A stretch of 64,000 nucleotides of DNA from positions 21,919 through 85,918 of the forward strand of contig JBEKGN010000021.1 in assembly GCA_050012775.1 (NCBI GenBank). The letters run 5' to 3'. Below, in pieces: positions 27,389-36,096 of the stretch. A program made the translations under genes and the position numbers. The DNA comes from Roseiarcus sp050012775 (lineage in GTDB: Bacteria > Pseudomonadota > Alphaproteobacteria > Rhizobiales > Beijerinckiaceae). How positions within the stretch are numbered: position 1 is the first letter of the stretch; every line of letters begins with the position of its first letter. A model generated the notes under the pieces. The model had not been told where the DNA came from. It saw nothing but the letters and a program-made list of their open reading frames with translations, and ran no database searches.

Positions 27389-27445
27389 GTATCGACATTG
27401 GCGACACATCCGGGCCGCCTCCTTAGTATCGACACTTGTCGATAC
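27389..27445 (+). promoter_or_regulatory. MazE operator: perfect palindrome plus degenerate upstream copy
   Basis: GTATCGACACTTGTCGATAC (27426-27445) is a perfect inverted repeat with 9-bp arms, ending 13 bases before the mazE start. The left arm GTATCGACA recurs at 27389-27397, followed by TGGCGACAC (7 of 9 matches to the right arm), giving a second weaker site. AbrB-fold antitoxins bind such repeats to repress their own promoter. Confidence 0.65.
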
Positions 27446-27458
27446 CAGGGAGGCTGGC

Positions 27459-27701
27459 ATGAGGGTTCAAGTCAAGAAATGGGGCAATAGCGCCTCGGTG
27501 CGAATTCCCGCCTCCGTCCTGGCGGCCGCTTCGCTCAGCATCGACCAAGCCGTCGAGGTCCGAGAAGAGGGCGGCCGGATCATCATCGAACCTGTGAGGG
27601 CGCCGGTCTACGACCTCGACCAATTGCTCGACCAGATGAAGCCGGAGACCTTCCCCGAAGACGTCGATCTCGGACCGCCGGTGGGCTCGGAGGCATGGTG
27701 A
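27459..27701 (+). CDS. mazE: MazE-like AbrB-fold antitoxin
   Basis: 80 residues. A swapped-hairpin AbrB/MazE DNA-binding domain occupies 1-45 (VQVKKWGNSASVRIPASVL, the family signature). The acidic C-terminus (MKPETFPEDVDLGPP) should block the toxin. GGGAGG precedes the ATG. It overlaps mazF by 7 bases and the operator lies immediately upstream. Confidence 0.92.
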   Translation: MRVQVKKWGNSASVRIPASVLAAASLSIDQAVEVREEGGRIIIEPVRAPVYDLDQLLDQMKPETFPEDVDLGPPVGSEAW

Positions 27702-28033
27702 GCACGAGTTATGTCCCCGACGCGGGCGACATCGCGTGGCTGCAATTCGATCGGCAGGCGGGACATGAACAAGCCCGCCACCGGCCCGCGCTCGTGCTCT
27801 CGCCGGCCCGCTACAATGCCGCGCGCGGTATGATGATCTGCTGCCCCATGACCTCGCGGATCAAAGGTTATGTCTTCGAGGGCGTCGTCACGCGAGACCC
27901 ACCCAGCGCCGTTCTCGCCGATCGGGTCGAGAGCCTGCATCGGCGCGCGCGCGGCGCCGTCCGCGAGGCCGTCGTGGCGCCGCAGGCGCTGGCGGAGGTG
28001 CAGGGGAAGATAAAGGCGCTGCTGGGGTTGTGA
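27695..28033 (+). CDS. mazF: MazF-like mRNA interferase toxin
   Basis: 112 residues, the PemK/MazF family of ribosome-independent sequence-specific RNases. Visible core: PDAGDIAWLQFD, the RPALVLSPARYN strand-loop with the catalytic Arg, and CCPMTSRIKGYVFE with the conserved Thr/Ser region. It overlaps the antitoxin, so it is coupled to it. No truncation is seen. Confidence 0.92.
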   Translation: MVSTSYVPDAGDIAWLQFDRQAGHEQARHRPALVLSPARYNAARGMMICCPMTSRIKGYVFEGVVTRDPPSAVLADRVESLHRRARGAVREAVVAPQALAEVQGKIKALLGL

Positions 28034-28217
28034 GGGCTCGCGCCGAGTTTGGCGAGCCGTTGAGCGGCAGGATGCAGGATTCAGTGCGTTTGGTAAGGTG
28101 AACCCCGGAACCCAGTCTGACTCGTTGATCGCAAAAAAATCTAGTTGATTCTTGGCGCCGATGCGCTACCCGCCGTGAGAACCCCGGGCTAGGCTGCTCG
28201 CATTCAAGGAGATGCCA

Positions 28218-28700
28218 ATGCAACGCCGCCGTCCAGGCCGTGCCGGTCTAACCGTTGCGTTCGCGATCGCCGCGACGCTGACCCTGGCCGGACCAGCGCT
28301 GCCGCAAGACCCCCAAAGCGAAGTCGACGCCTACGCGAAAAACGTGGACGCCGAGGCCGAGCATTACCTGCAAAAGCATCCGGTCCGTCCATCGTCGCTG
28401 TTCGATTCCGTTTCGTCACTGGTGGGGACGCTCGGCGAGGTCCACGCGATGGCGATCGACGAATGTGAATCCGCGCCTGTTTCTCGCGACTGGCAGGATG
28501 CGGTTCCCCGGCTCCATGAAAATACGATCGTCGCGCTCAATGCGAGTTTCACCAAGGGTATGAAAAAGTATCGCGCGGCGGCGCCCGCGAGGCAAACGGT
28601 CGTCGACCAATCGCTGTGCGCTGAACAACAGTGGCGCTCCGCCACGATTTTGCGCGACCTCGAGGCGCAGGGCCCGGCGTTGCGCAAACAAGGCTATTGA
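28218..28700 (+). CDS. Secreted hypothetical protein
   Basis: 160 residues from the ATG at 28218 (AAGGAG 8 bases upstream; ATG 28212 is the alternative). Signal peptide about 1-28 (GLTVAFAIAATLTLAGPALP). The mature part is helical with two Cys (DECESAP, SLCAEQQ). I recognise no family. It sits alone within the accessory patch between mazEF and the GNAT-like gene. Confidence 0.6.
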   Translation: MQRRRPGRAGLTVAFAIAATLTLAGPALPQDPQSEVDAYAKNVDAEAEHYLQKHPVRPSSLFDSVSSLVGTLGEVHAMAIDECESAPVSRDWQDAVPRLHENTIVALNASFTKGMKKYRAAAPARQTVVDQSLCAEQQWRSATILRDLEAQGPALRKQGY

Positions 28701-28901
28701 CCGGCGCGCGGGCCGGTTCCGGCGGAGCTACGGAGACGCGGCGCCGGACGATCGGCCCTATGACTTCTTCGTGGCGGTCGCCGAGCATAGGCAAGACAAG
28801 TGCAACGGTCGCCGCGCTCTTGTAAACGCGACCGCTGGTCGCGTCCGACGCGCCAGCGCCTTGTCGGCCTCGGGAGGCCGCCGCTGCTCGACGCGCCCCT
28901 C

Positions 28902-29040
28902 ACGCTCGCGCCGCCCCTCGCGGTCGGGGCGGAGGCGATCGAGCGAGGCGGGCGAAGCGGCGGCGCGACGGATGAGCGGGCAATTGTGTCGCTCACTCGA
29001 TGAATGCGGTCGAGCGCCGATAGGGGCAAAGTTAGGCGCA
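28902..29040. repeat. Diverged intergenic repeat, copy 2
   Basis: Partner of 27231-27363; shared blocks include cgatcgagcg, gcaattgtgtcgc, aatgcggtcgagcgc and gatagg-ggcaaag. The order and spacing of blocks are preserved though the sequence has drifted. Confidence 0.5.
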
Positions 29041-29046
29041 ATGTCG

Positions 29047-29080
29047 CCGGAAACCCCGGAACCCCGGAACCCGGAACCCC
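29047..29080. repeat. Short tandem array of CCCCGGAA-type units
   Basis: Four imperfect back-to-back units of CCGGAACCC/CCCCGGAA. The same octamer occurs singly at about 28099. It lies 75 bases ahead of the GNAT-like gene. Confidence 0.5.
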
Positions 29081-29155
29081 AAGGCGGGGGAATCGATTGC
29101 CGGTCTGTGTTATAGGCCGGGTCGGGCCGGCGCTACGGCGATAAGGGATGCTTCG

Positions 29156-30343
29156 ATGCATGGGTGGTTTGATCGCGCCAGGTTCGCCTCGTCTCCCATC
29201 CCCGGCGGAACCATCAGAATCGCCGCACGGAACGAAATCGCCGGCCTATTGCGCTGGCGGACCGCGTTCGCCGGCGAGCGCAAGGATCATCGCTTCTACG
29301 AACTCGTCGAAGACACGCTCAAGGACGGTTTCGACTACGGCTACCTCATCATCGACGACGGCAAGGACGTCTGCGCCATCCAACCCTTCTTCGTCGTCGA
29401 TCAGGATCTGGTGGCCGGCGCCGACGATCACGCCAAGAAGTTTATCGCCGGGGTCCGGCGACTTTGGCCGCGCTTCATGCGGGCGCGCACGCTGATGGTG
29501 GGATGCGCCGCTGGGGAAGGACACCTCGACGGCGACGAATCATCCCAATCCACGACTGCCGAACTGCTGGCCCGCTCGCTGCGTCGCCTGGCGAGCGATT
29601 TGAGTTGCGCGATGATCGTACTGAAGGAATTCCCCGCCAAGTACCGGGCGCCGCTGCAATGCTTGCGGCGCGCCGGCTTCACCCGCGCGCCCAGCATGCC
29701 GATGACGACGCTCAGCATCGATTTCGAAGATTTCGAGGATTATCTGTCCAACAAGCTCAGCCCGGGCACCCGCGCAAAGGTCCGGCGGAAGCTGCGCGCC
29801 GCCGAGCGCGCGCAGCCGGCCATCACGATGAGCCTTGTGGACGATGTGACCGCGATCATCGACGATGTCTATCCGCTTTACCTGAACGTATTCGAGCGCT
29901 CGCCGCTCCAGTTCGAGAAGCTGACAAAGGAATTCTTGTGCGAGATCGTGAGCCGTATTCCCGACAAGGTTCGCTTTTTTATTTGGCGTCAAGGCGCCAG
30001 GATCATCGCGTTCGGCTTGTGCATGGCGCAAGGCGACGACATCTGTCATGAATATGTCGGATTTGATTATTCCGTCGCTTTTAAACTCAACATGTATTAT
30101 CGCGTATTTCATGATATCATTGAATGGGCGATCGCCAACGGCTACAAGCGCTTTTATAGCGGCAGCCTCAACTACGATCCGAAGTGGCATCTACGCCAGT
30201 CGCTCTATCCCATTGATCTCTATGTCAGGCACGCCTCCGGACCGATCAATGCCCTGTTGAGACGGCTGCTCCCGCTGCTCGAGCCGACGCATTCCGACCC
30301 GATCCTGCCGAATTTCCACAATTATCGGGAACTTTGGGAGTGA
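29156..30343 (+). CDS. GNAT-superfamily acyltransferase-like protein (FemAB-type layout)
   Basis: 395 residues. The C-terminal 200 (from LSPGTRAKVRRKLRAAER) look like a GNAT/FemX-type acyltransferase: RFFIWRQGARIIAFGLCMAQGDDICHEYVGFDY, then YYRVFHDIIEWAIANGYKRFYSGSLNYDPKWHLR. The N-terminal half is related in style and may be a second GNAT-like unit. The likely role is acyl transfer to an amine in the cytosol; the substrate is unknown. Its codons are more AT-rich near 30040-30130 than the neighbours, suggesting transfer. Confidence 0.75.
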   Translation: MHGWFDRARFASSPIPGGTIRIAARNEIAGLLRWRTAFAGERKDHRFYELVEDTLKDGFDYGYLIIDDGKDVCAIQPFFVVDQDLVAGADDHAKKFIAGVRRLWPRFMRARTLMVGCAAGEGHLDGDESSQSTTAELLARSLRRLASDLSCAMIVLKEFPAKYRAPLQCLRRAGFTRAPSMPMTTLSIDFEDFEDYLSNKLSPGTRAKVRRKLRAAERAQPAITMSLVDDVTAIIDDVYPLYLNVFERSPLQFEKLTKEFLCEIVSRIPDKVRFFIWRQGARIIAFGLCMAQGDDICHEYVGFDYSVAFKLNMYYRVFHDIIEWAIANGYKRFYSGSLNYDPKWHLRQSLYPIDLYVRHASGPINALLRRLLPLLEPTHSDPILPNFHNYRELWE

Positions 30344-30874
30344 GAGGGGCGCCAACGGTTCGGAGAACGACGTCCGCCGCCAGGTCGTCAGGCGCAAGAT
30401 CAGCGGCGGAACCCGCAGCGACGCCGGCCGCGATCGCCGCGATGGTTACGGCGACGCTGCGCTTAACTGTCGACCCTATGAGTTCTCCATGGCGGCGGCT
30501 GCTCCGGTTCGGGCCGGCGGCGGGCGCCGACTTTTGCAGACGCGCGCGGCGAGCGCGGCCGCCGGCAGCGCGTATGGGGCGCGGTGCAAGCGTTCGGGCT
30601 CCCCCCGCTTCCGCCAAACGAATCGGTCGCGGCGCCTTGGCGTGACGCTCGATTAAATACATAACACAACGGTATTATCTTATCCGACCTTGTCCCGTCG
30701 CCGCCGTGCGGAAATAATCCGCGTCGCAATCCCTTGAAATCAGGCCCCTGTGGGAAATTGTCGCCGATGTAAGCCGCGCCTTGCCCGCCCCATTGCCCTC
30801 GCTCCCCCGCGCCTCTATACCCTCCCCATTCGCTTACGCCGGCCCGTTTCGGCGAGTGAGCCTTAGGAGCTGTT
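30344..30874. other. 531-base gap ahead of thrS
   Basis: No gene can be supported. On the minus strand near 30430-30510 a short stretch reads like RHGELIGSTVKRSVAVTIAAIAAG without a start codon; it matches a relic at 28735-28790. An AT-rich patch at 30650-30685 may hold the thrS promoter. No T-box or leader hairpin is recognised. Confidence 0.45.
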
Positions 30875-32857
30875 ATGATTCACGTCACCTTTCCCGACGG
30901 CGCGCGGCGCGCCTTCGATCCCGGCCTTTCCGGCCTCGAAATCGCCAAATCCATTTCCCCATCCCTGGCCAAGCGCAGCGTCGCGATGGTGCGCGACGGC
31001 GCGCTCGCCGATCTCGCCGACAAGGTCGAAGCCGACGCGAGGCTTGAATTCATCGGCCGCGACGATCCGCGCGCCCTCGAATTGATCCGCCACGACGCCG
31101 CGCATGTGCTCGCCGAAGCGGTGCAGTCGCTGTGGCCGGATACCCAAGTGACCATCGGGCCGGTCATCGAGAACGGCTTCTATTACGACTTCTTCCGTTC
31201 GACGCCGTTCACGCCCGATGACTTTCCCGCGATCGAAAAGCGCATGCGCGAGATCGTCGCGCGCGACCGGCCGTTCACCAAGACATTGATGGGCCGCGAC
31301 GAGGCCAAGGGCTATTTCGAGAAGAAGGGCGAGGCGTTCAAGATCGAGTTGATCGACGCCATTCCCGCCGATCAGGACCTAAAGCTCTATTCGCAGGGCG
31401 AATGGACGGACCTCTGCCGCGGCCCGCATATGACCTCGACGGGCAAGATCGGCGACGCGTTCAAGCTGATGAAGGTCGCCGGGGCCTACTGGCGCGGCGA
31501 TTCGACCAAGCCGATGCTGTCGCGGATCTACGCCACCGCCTTCGCCAAACGGGAAGAGCTCGACGCCTATCTCAAGCAGATCGAGGAGGCGGAGAAGCGC
31601 GACCATCGCAAGCTCGCGCGCGAGATGGACCTGTTCCATTTCCAGGAGGAGGGGCCGGGCACGGTGTTCTGGCACCCCAAGGGCTGGGCGCTCTTCCAGA
31701 CACTGATCGCCTATATGCGCCGGCGCCTCGCCGGGGATTATCAGGAAGTCAGCGCGCCGCAGGTGCTCGACAAGCGCCTCTGGGAGATTTCCGGCCATTG
31801 GGGCTGGTATCGCGAGAGCATGTTCATGGCGCGCGCCGCCGGCGAGGACGCCGAGGCCGAGGACGAGCGCATCTATGCGCTGAAGCCGATGAACTGCCCC
31901 GGCCATATCCAGATCTTCAAGAACGGCCTGCGGTCCTATCGCGAACTGCCGCTGCGCCTGGCCGAATTCGGCATGGTCCATCGCTACGAGCCGTCCGGGG
32001 CGCTGCACGGGGTGATGCGCGTGCGCGCCTTCACCCAGGACGACGCGCACATCTTCTGCACCGAAGACCAGCTCGCCGAGGAATGCCACAAGATCAATGA
32101 GTTGATCCTGTCGGTCTATGGCGATTTCGGCTTCGACAAGATCGTCGTCAAGCTGTCGACCCGGCCCGACAAGCGCGTCGGCACGGACGAAATGTGGGAT
32201 CACGCCGAGGCGGTGATGCTGCGCGTCCTCGAGGAGATCAAGGCGCGCCATGGCGACGTTGTGACGACCCAGCTCAATCCGGGCGAGGGCGCCTTCTATG
32301 GGCCGAAGTTCGAATATGTGCTGCGCGACGCGATCGGCCGCGACTGGCAATGCGGCACGACGCAGGTCGATTTCAATCTGCCCGAGCGTTTCGGCGCCTT
32401 CTACATCGCCGCCAACAGCGAGAAGACGATTCCGGTGATGGTCCATCGCGCTATCTGCGGCTCGATGGAGCGCTTCACCGGCATCCTGCTCGAGCATTTC
32501 GCCGGCCATCTGCCGCTCTGGCTGGCGCCGTTGCAGATCGTCGTCTGCACGATCACCCAGGACGGCGACGACTACGCGCTGGAGATCGTCGCGGCGGCGC
32601 GCAAGCGCGGCCTGCGCGTCGAAGCGGACCTGCGCAACGAGAAGATCAGCTACAAAGTGCGCGAGCATTCGCTCGCCAAGGTTCCCGTGCTCCTCGCCAT
32701 CGGACGCAAGGAGGCGTCCGAGCGCAGCGTGTCGATCCGCCGGCTTGGCTCGAACGAGCAGACGATGAAGGGGCTGGCGGAGGCGCTCGACGCGCTGGTC
32801 GTCGAAGCGACGCCGCCGGATTTGCGCTCGGCGCCGGGGTCGCCCCATGCGCAATAA
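30875..32857 (+). CDS. thrS: Threonyl-tRNA synthetase
   Basis: 660 residues, full length. N-terminal TGS domain (1-62), editing domain with the HDAAHVLAEAV histidines (HxxxH), class II catalytic core (motif 2 region YEPSGALHGVMRVRAFTQDDAHIF, MNCPGHIQIF) and C-terminal anticodon domain (from about 540). It charges tRNA-Thr. AGGAG sits 8 bases before the ATG. It overlaps kdsA by 11 bases. Confidence 0.98.
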   Translation: MIHVTFPDGARRAFDPGLSGLEIAKSISPSLAKRSVAMVRDGALADLADKVEADARLEFIGRDDPRALELIRHDAAHVLAEAVQSLWPDTQVTIGPVIENGFYYDFFRSTPFTPDDFPAIEKRMREIVARDRPFTKTLMGRDEAKGYFEKKGEAFKIELIDAIPADQDLKLYSQGEWTDLCRGPHMTSTGKIGDAFKLMKVAGAYWRGDSTKPMLSRIYATAFAKREELDAYLKQIEEAEKRDHRKLAREMDLFHFQEEGPGTVFWHPKGWALFQTLIAYMRRRLAGDYQEVSAPQVLDKRLWEISGHWGWYRESMFMARAAGEDAEAEDERIYALKPMNCPGHIQIFKNGLRSYRELPLRLAEFGMVHRYEPSGALHGVMRVRAFTQDDAHIFCTEDQLAEECHKINELILSVYGDFGFDKIVVKLSTRPDKRVGTDEMWDHAEAVMLRVLEEIKARHGDVVTTQLNPGEGAFYGPKFEYVLRDAIGRDWQCGTTQVDFNLPERFGAFYIAANSEKTIPVMVHRAICGSMERFTGILLEHFAGHLPLWLAPLQIVVCTITQDGDDYALEIVAAARKRGLRVEADLRNEKISYKVREHSLAKVPVLLAIGRKEASERSVSIRRLGSNEQTMKGLAEALDALVVEATPPDLRSAPGSPHAQ

Positions 32858-33692
32858 TTCCATCGTCCAGGTCGGCCGCGGCGCGGGCGCGGTTCGCTTC
32901 GGCGCCGATCTGCCGCTCGCGCTGATCGCCGGCCCCTGCCAGCTGGAAAGCCGCGCCCACGCGCTGGAAATGGCGGGCGCGCTCAAGGAGATCGCGGCGC
33001 GGCGCGGCGTCGGCCTCGTCTTCAAGACCTCCTATGACAAGGCCAACCGCACCTCGGGCGCGGGCGCGCGCGGCGTCGGCCTGAAGGCGGCGCTGCCGAT
33101 CTTCGCCGAAATCCGCGAGACGCTCGGCGTGCCGGTCATCACCGACGTCCACGAGCCCGCGCAATGCGCGATCGCGGCGCAGGCGGTCGACGTCCTGCAA
33201 ATCCCGGCGTTTCTCTGCCGCCAGACCGACCTACTCGTCGCCGCCGCGCGCACCGGTCGCGCGGTCAACGTCAAGAAGGGGCAATTCCTGGCGCCCTGGG
33301 ACATGAAGCACGTCGTGGCCAAGATCGCCGACGCCGGCGGGGCCGACGTGCTCGTCACCGAGCGCGGGGTCAGCTTCGGCTACAATACGCTCGTCTCCGA
33401 CATGCGCGCGCTGCCGATCATGGCGCTCCAGACCGGCGCGCCGGTCATATTCGACGCCACCCATTCGGTGCAGCAGCCGGGCGGGCAGGGGGCGTCCTCG
33501 GGCGGCCAGCGCGAATTCGTCAGCGTGCTCGCGCGCGCGGCGGTCGCGGTCGGCGTCGCCGGCGTTTTCATCGAAACGCACGAGGACCCCGATTCCGCGC
33601 CCTCCGACGGTCCGAACATGGTGCCGCTGAAGGATTTCGAGGCGCTGGTCGCCGAGTTGCAGGATTTCGATCGCTTGGCCAAACGCCGATAG
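32847..33692 (+). CDS. kdsA: 3-deoxy-8-phosphooctulonate synthase
   Basis: 281 residues. It condenses PEP with arabinose-5-phosphate to Kdo-8-phosphate for lipid A-core synthesis. Motifs include IAGPCQLESR, FKTSYDKANRTSG, VKKGQFLAPWDM and FIETHEDPDSAPSDGPNM. The metal Cys of class II KdsA appears in AGPCQ, and the His/Glu/Asp ligands are present, so the metal-dependent type is plausible. It serves the same pathway as waaA and lpxK about 4.5 kb downstream. Confidence 0.98.
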   Translation: MRNNSIVQVGRGAGAVRFGADLPLALIAGPCQLESRAHALEMAGALKEIAARRGVGLVFKTSYDKANRTSGAGARGVGLKAALPIFAEIRETLGVPVITDVHEPAQCAIAAQAVDVLQIPAFLCRQTDLLVAAARTGRAVNVKKGQFLAPWDMKHVVAKIADAGGADVLVTERGVSFGYNTLVSDMRALPIMALQTGAPVIFDATHSVQQPGGQGASSGGQREFVSVLARAAVAVGVAGVFIETHEDPDSAPSDGPNMVPLKDFEALVAELQDFDRLAKRR

Positions 33693-33756
33693 GCCGCCGA
33701 CGGGGCGTCCGCCCGGCGCCCCCTGTCATCGAGCGGTCACCGTCGGGGAGTAGCCG

Positions 33757-34659
33757 ATGAAGATGGACGACTATCTCTTCAGCTACGCGACCGCGAACGA
33801 TCCGCCGGTCAAGCGGGGGTTGATTCGTCTGGTCGAAAAGGCGACGGGGCAGCCGAAGCTGAAACGGCTGTATATTCGCAATCAGCTCTATCCGCGTCCG
33901 AGCGAAAGCTTTTGGCAAGCGGCGGTGCGCAGCTTGGCGCTCGATGTGCGCTTCGACGCCGCCGCGCTCGCCCGCATTCCCAGAACCGGGCCAGTGGTGT
34001 TCGTCGCCAACCACCCCTATGGCGTTCTCGACGGCATCGCGATCTCCTGGCTGGTGGAGAAAGTGCGCTCGGATTTCGCCGTGCTCACCAACGCGGTGCT
34101 GATGCGCGCGCCCGAGGTGCGGGACTTCGTCCTGCCGATCGATTTCTCCGAGACCGAGGAAGCGCGGCGCACCAATCTGGCTTCGCGCGCCGCCGCGCGC
34201 GCGCGGCTCGACGACGGCGGCGCCGTCGTGGTGTTTCCGGCGGGCGGCGTCTCCACCGCGCCCGATCGTCTGGGGCGCAAGCCCGCGATCGACGCGCGCT
34301 GGCAGCCGTTCGTCGGCCAACTCATCCAACGCTCGAAGGCGACGGTCGTGCCGATCTGGTTCGGCGGCCAGAACAGCCGCCTGTTCCAAATCGCGAGCCA
34401 CGTCAGCCTCACGTTGCGGCTTTCTCTGATCTTCCACGAAGTGAGGACGCGCATCGGCGCCAGCCTTCCCGTCGCGATCGGCGCGCCGATCCCCTTCGAG
34501 GACATCGCCGCGATCAAGGATCGCCAGGCGCTCGCCGACGATCTCAGCGCCCGCGTCTACGCCCTGGCGGCGATTGCGCCCAAGCAGCGGGCGAAGCCGC
34601 CCCGCGCCCAAAAACTGCTGAGCAAACTGAGCCGCCTGCGCCCGCGAGCCGTGGCTTAG
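33757..34659 (+). CDS. Lysophospholipid acyltransferase family protein
   Basis: 300 residues, PlsC-type fold. The HxxxxxD-like motif is VANHPYGVLDG and a second block is VVVFPAGGVSTAPDR. This longer NHPYG form is typical of OlsA/hemolysin-like acyltransferases acting on lyso-ornithine or other lyso-lipids. The C-terminus is basic. It is monocistronic, 65 bases after kdsA on the same strand. Confidence 0.88.
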   Translation: MKMDDYLFSYATANDPPVKRGLIRLVEKATGQPKLKRLYIRNQLYPRPSESFWQAAVRSLALDVRFDAAALARIPRTGPVVFVANHPYGVLDGIAISWLVEKVRSDFAVLTNAVLMRAPEVRDFVLPIDFSETEEARRTNLASRAAARARLDDGGAVVVFPAGGVSTAPDRLGRKPAIDARWQPFVGQLIQRSKATVVPIWFGGQNSRLFQIASHVSLTLRLSLIFHEVRTRIGASLPVAIGAPIPFEDIAAIKDRQALADDLSARVYALAAIAPKQRAKPPRAQKLLSKLSRLRPRAVA

Positions 34660-34761
34660 GGGAAGGCAATATATATTATTATTATCAATACGCTTCTGCG
34701 CTTCGCTCGTGTAAAGTGTTACTCGAACGCCAGCTTCGGCGGTTCACGATCGCGCCCGGAT

Positions 34762-35232
34762 TCAGCCGCGGCCGCGATAGGGCGCGACGCCCTGGTCCGG
34801 CGCCCAGACGCCCTTCGGCAGACGCCCGGTCTGCCAGAACACGTCGATGGGAATGCCGCCGCGCGGATACCAATAGCCGCCGATGCGCAGCCAGCGCGGC
34901 TTCAAGAGCGCGGCCAGTTCCTTGCCGATGCGCACCGTGCAATCCTCGTGAAAGGCGCCGTGATTGCGGAAGCTCGCGAGATGCAGCTTCAGAGATTTGG
35001 ATTCGACGATCCATTTGTCCGGGACATAGTCGATGACGAGATGGGCGAAATCCGGCTGGCCGGTCACCGGGCAGATCGAGGTGAATTCCGGCGCCGCGAA
35101 GCGCGTGACGTAATCCACGTCCGGGTGCGGATTGGGCGCGCGCTCGAGCGTCGCCGCGTCGGGGCGATCGGGGATCTGCGAGGGGTGGCCGAGGTGGGCG
35201 AAGGCGCCGGCGGATTTGGGGGTCTTGCTCAT
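34762..35232 (-). CDS. queF: NADPH-dependent 7-cyano-7-deazaguanine reductase
   Basis: 156 residues, the unimodular short QueF. It reduces preQ0 to preQ1 in queuosine biosynthesis. The catalytic Cys is in EFTSICPVTGQPDF, the Asp in the following DFAHL, and the family motif SKSLKLHLASFRNHGAFHEDC is intact. The start is the ATG at 35232; a much longer in-frame extension upstream is spurious. Confidence 0.97.
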   Translation of the reverse strand: MSKTPKSAGAFAHLGHPSQIPDRPDAATLERAPNPHPDVDYVTRFAAPEFTSICPVTGQPDFAHLVIDYVPDKWIVESKSLKLHLASFRNHGAFHEDCTVRIGKELAALLKPRWLRIGGYWYPRGGIPIDVFWQTGRLPKGVWAPDQGVAPYRGRG

Positions 35233-35306
35233 GGCGGCTACATAGCGCTTGGCGCTGGAAAGGCAACCGTCCTCGCTTTGCCGCGAAAGTTCGGCGCGCC
35301 GGCGCC

Positions 35307-35891
35307 CTAAAGGCCGGTGGCGAACCGCGCCATGACGACGATGATCGCCACTTGCATCGCGCCCTGGAAGGCGACGACATAAAAATAGCGGCTCATCATG
35401 GCGCCGATTTTCGCGACGTCGGGCTCGCTTTTGCGCAATTCCAAGTAAACGCGCAGATTGGTCGGCAGCAAATAGCCGAGCCCCTGGACGGCGAGGATCG
35501 CGACGATCGCGAGCGCCGCCGCCACCCAGGCGAATTGGGGATAGGCGAGGTCGAGAAAGCCCATCTGTCTGGCCAGGAACCAGCCGCTCGTCCCGGTCAC
35601 GATCGACAGGGTCGGCATGATGAAGAGCGTCTTCGGGGCCAGCCGCGTGATGACCGCACGGCGCGCCTCGAACGGCGCCGCGCGAAGGATCGGCCCGACG
35701 ACGAAACCCATGAACAGGTCGATGCCCGTCCACATCACGCCGGAAATGACGTGAACGAAGTCGAGCAGCCAGGCGTTGCCGACCAGAATCGCCGCTACCA
35801 TCGCGGCGAGCGCCGCCGCCGACCAAAAGACGTTGAACGGGTTGATCGGCGCCCCGACCTCGGGCGCGGCGGTTTTCACGGAAACGTCCAT
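35307..35891 (-). CDS. Four- to five-span membrane protein (PuuD/CopD-like)
   Basis: 194 residues with hydrophobic spans near 25-45, 50-70, 95-112, 120-140 and 170-192. The block DFVHVISGVMWTGIDLFMGFVVGP with a membrane His resembles the haem-type membrane domain seen in urate hydroxylase PuuD N-termini and DUF2269-like proteins. There is no cytochrome c motif. The role is unknown. Confidence 0.7.
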   Translation of the reverse strand: MDVSVKTAAPEVGAPINPFNVFWSAAALAAMVAAILVGNAWLLDFVHVISGVMWTGIDLFMGFVVGPILRAAPFEARRAVITRLAPKTLFIMPTLSIVTGTSGWFLARQMGFLDLAYPQFAWVAAALAIVAILAVQGLGYLLPTNLRVYLELRKSEPDVAKIGAMMSRYFYVVAFQGAMQVAIIVVMARFATGL

Positions 35892-36096
35892 CGGCCGCCC
35901 TCGGTCATGATCGCGATGTTGAAAAGTATACCGCACCTCGTCGGTTTCGGCATAGATCGGCGCGCGGGCGGTGGTCGCACGGCCATTTTGAAGGGACTGG
36001 GCCGGCGTCGCGTCTCCGTCATTAAGACCCGCCGAATGGCCCTCCCATTGCGCGCCGCCGCCAGCGCGGCTAAAGCACGCTCGACCGGAAGAGCGC

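Larger units (their letters stand above)
28701..29155. other. 455-base gap with repeats and a decayed coding relic
   Basis: It holds the second copy of the 130-base repeat (28902-29040), a tandem CCCCGGAA array (29047-29080), and a minus-strand relic (about 28735-28790) whose translation DRHEEVIGPIVRRRVSV matches RRHGELIGSTVKRSVAV in the gap at 30461-30510. No intact gene is seen. Confidence 0.5.

Noticed and set aside
30344..30874. T-box or other riboswitch controlling thrS
   Set aside because: No T-box core sequence or paired terminator/antiterminator stems could be recognised in the leader.
34660..34690. tRNA or small RNA in the AT-rich patch after the acyltransferase
   Set aside because: It is a simple TAT/ATT repeat with no cloverleaf or stable stem.
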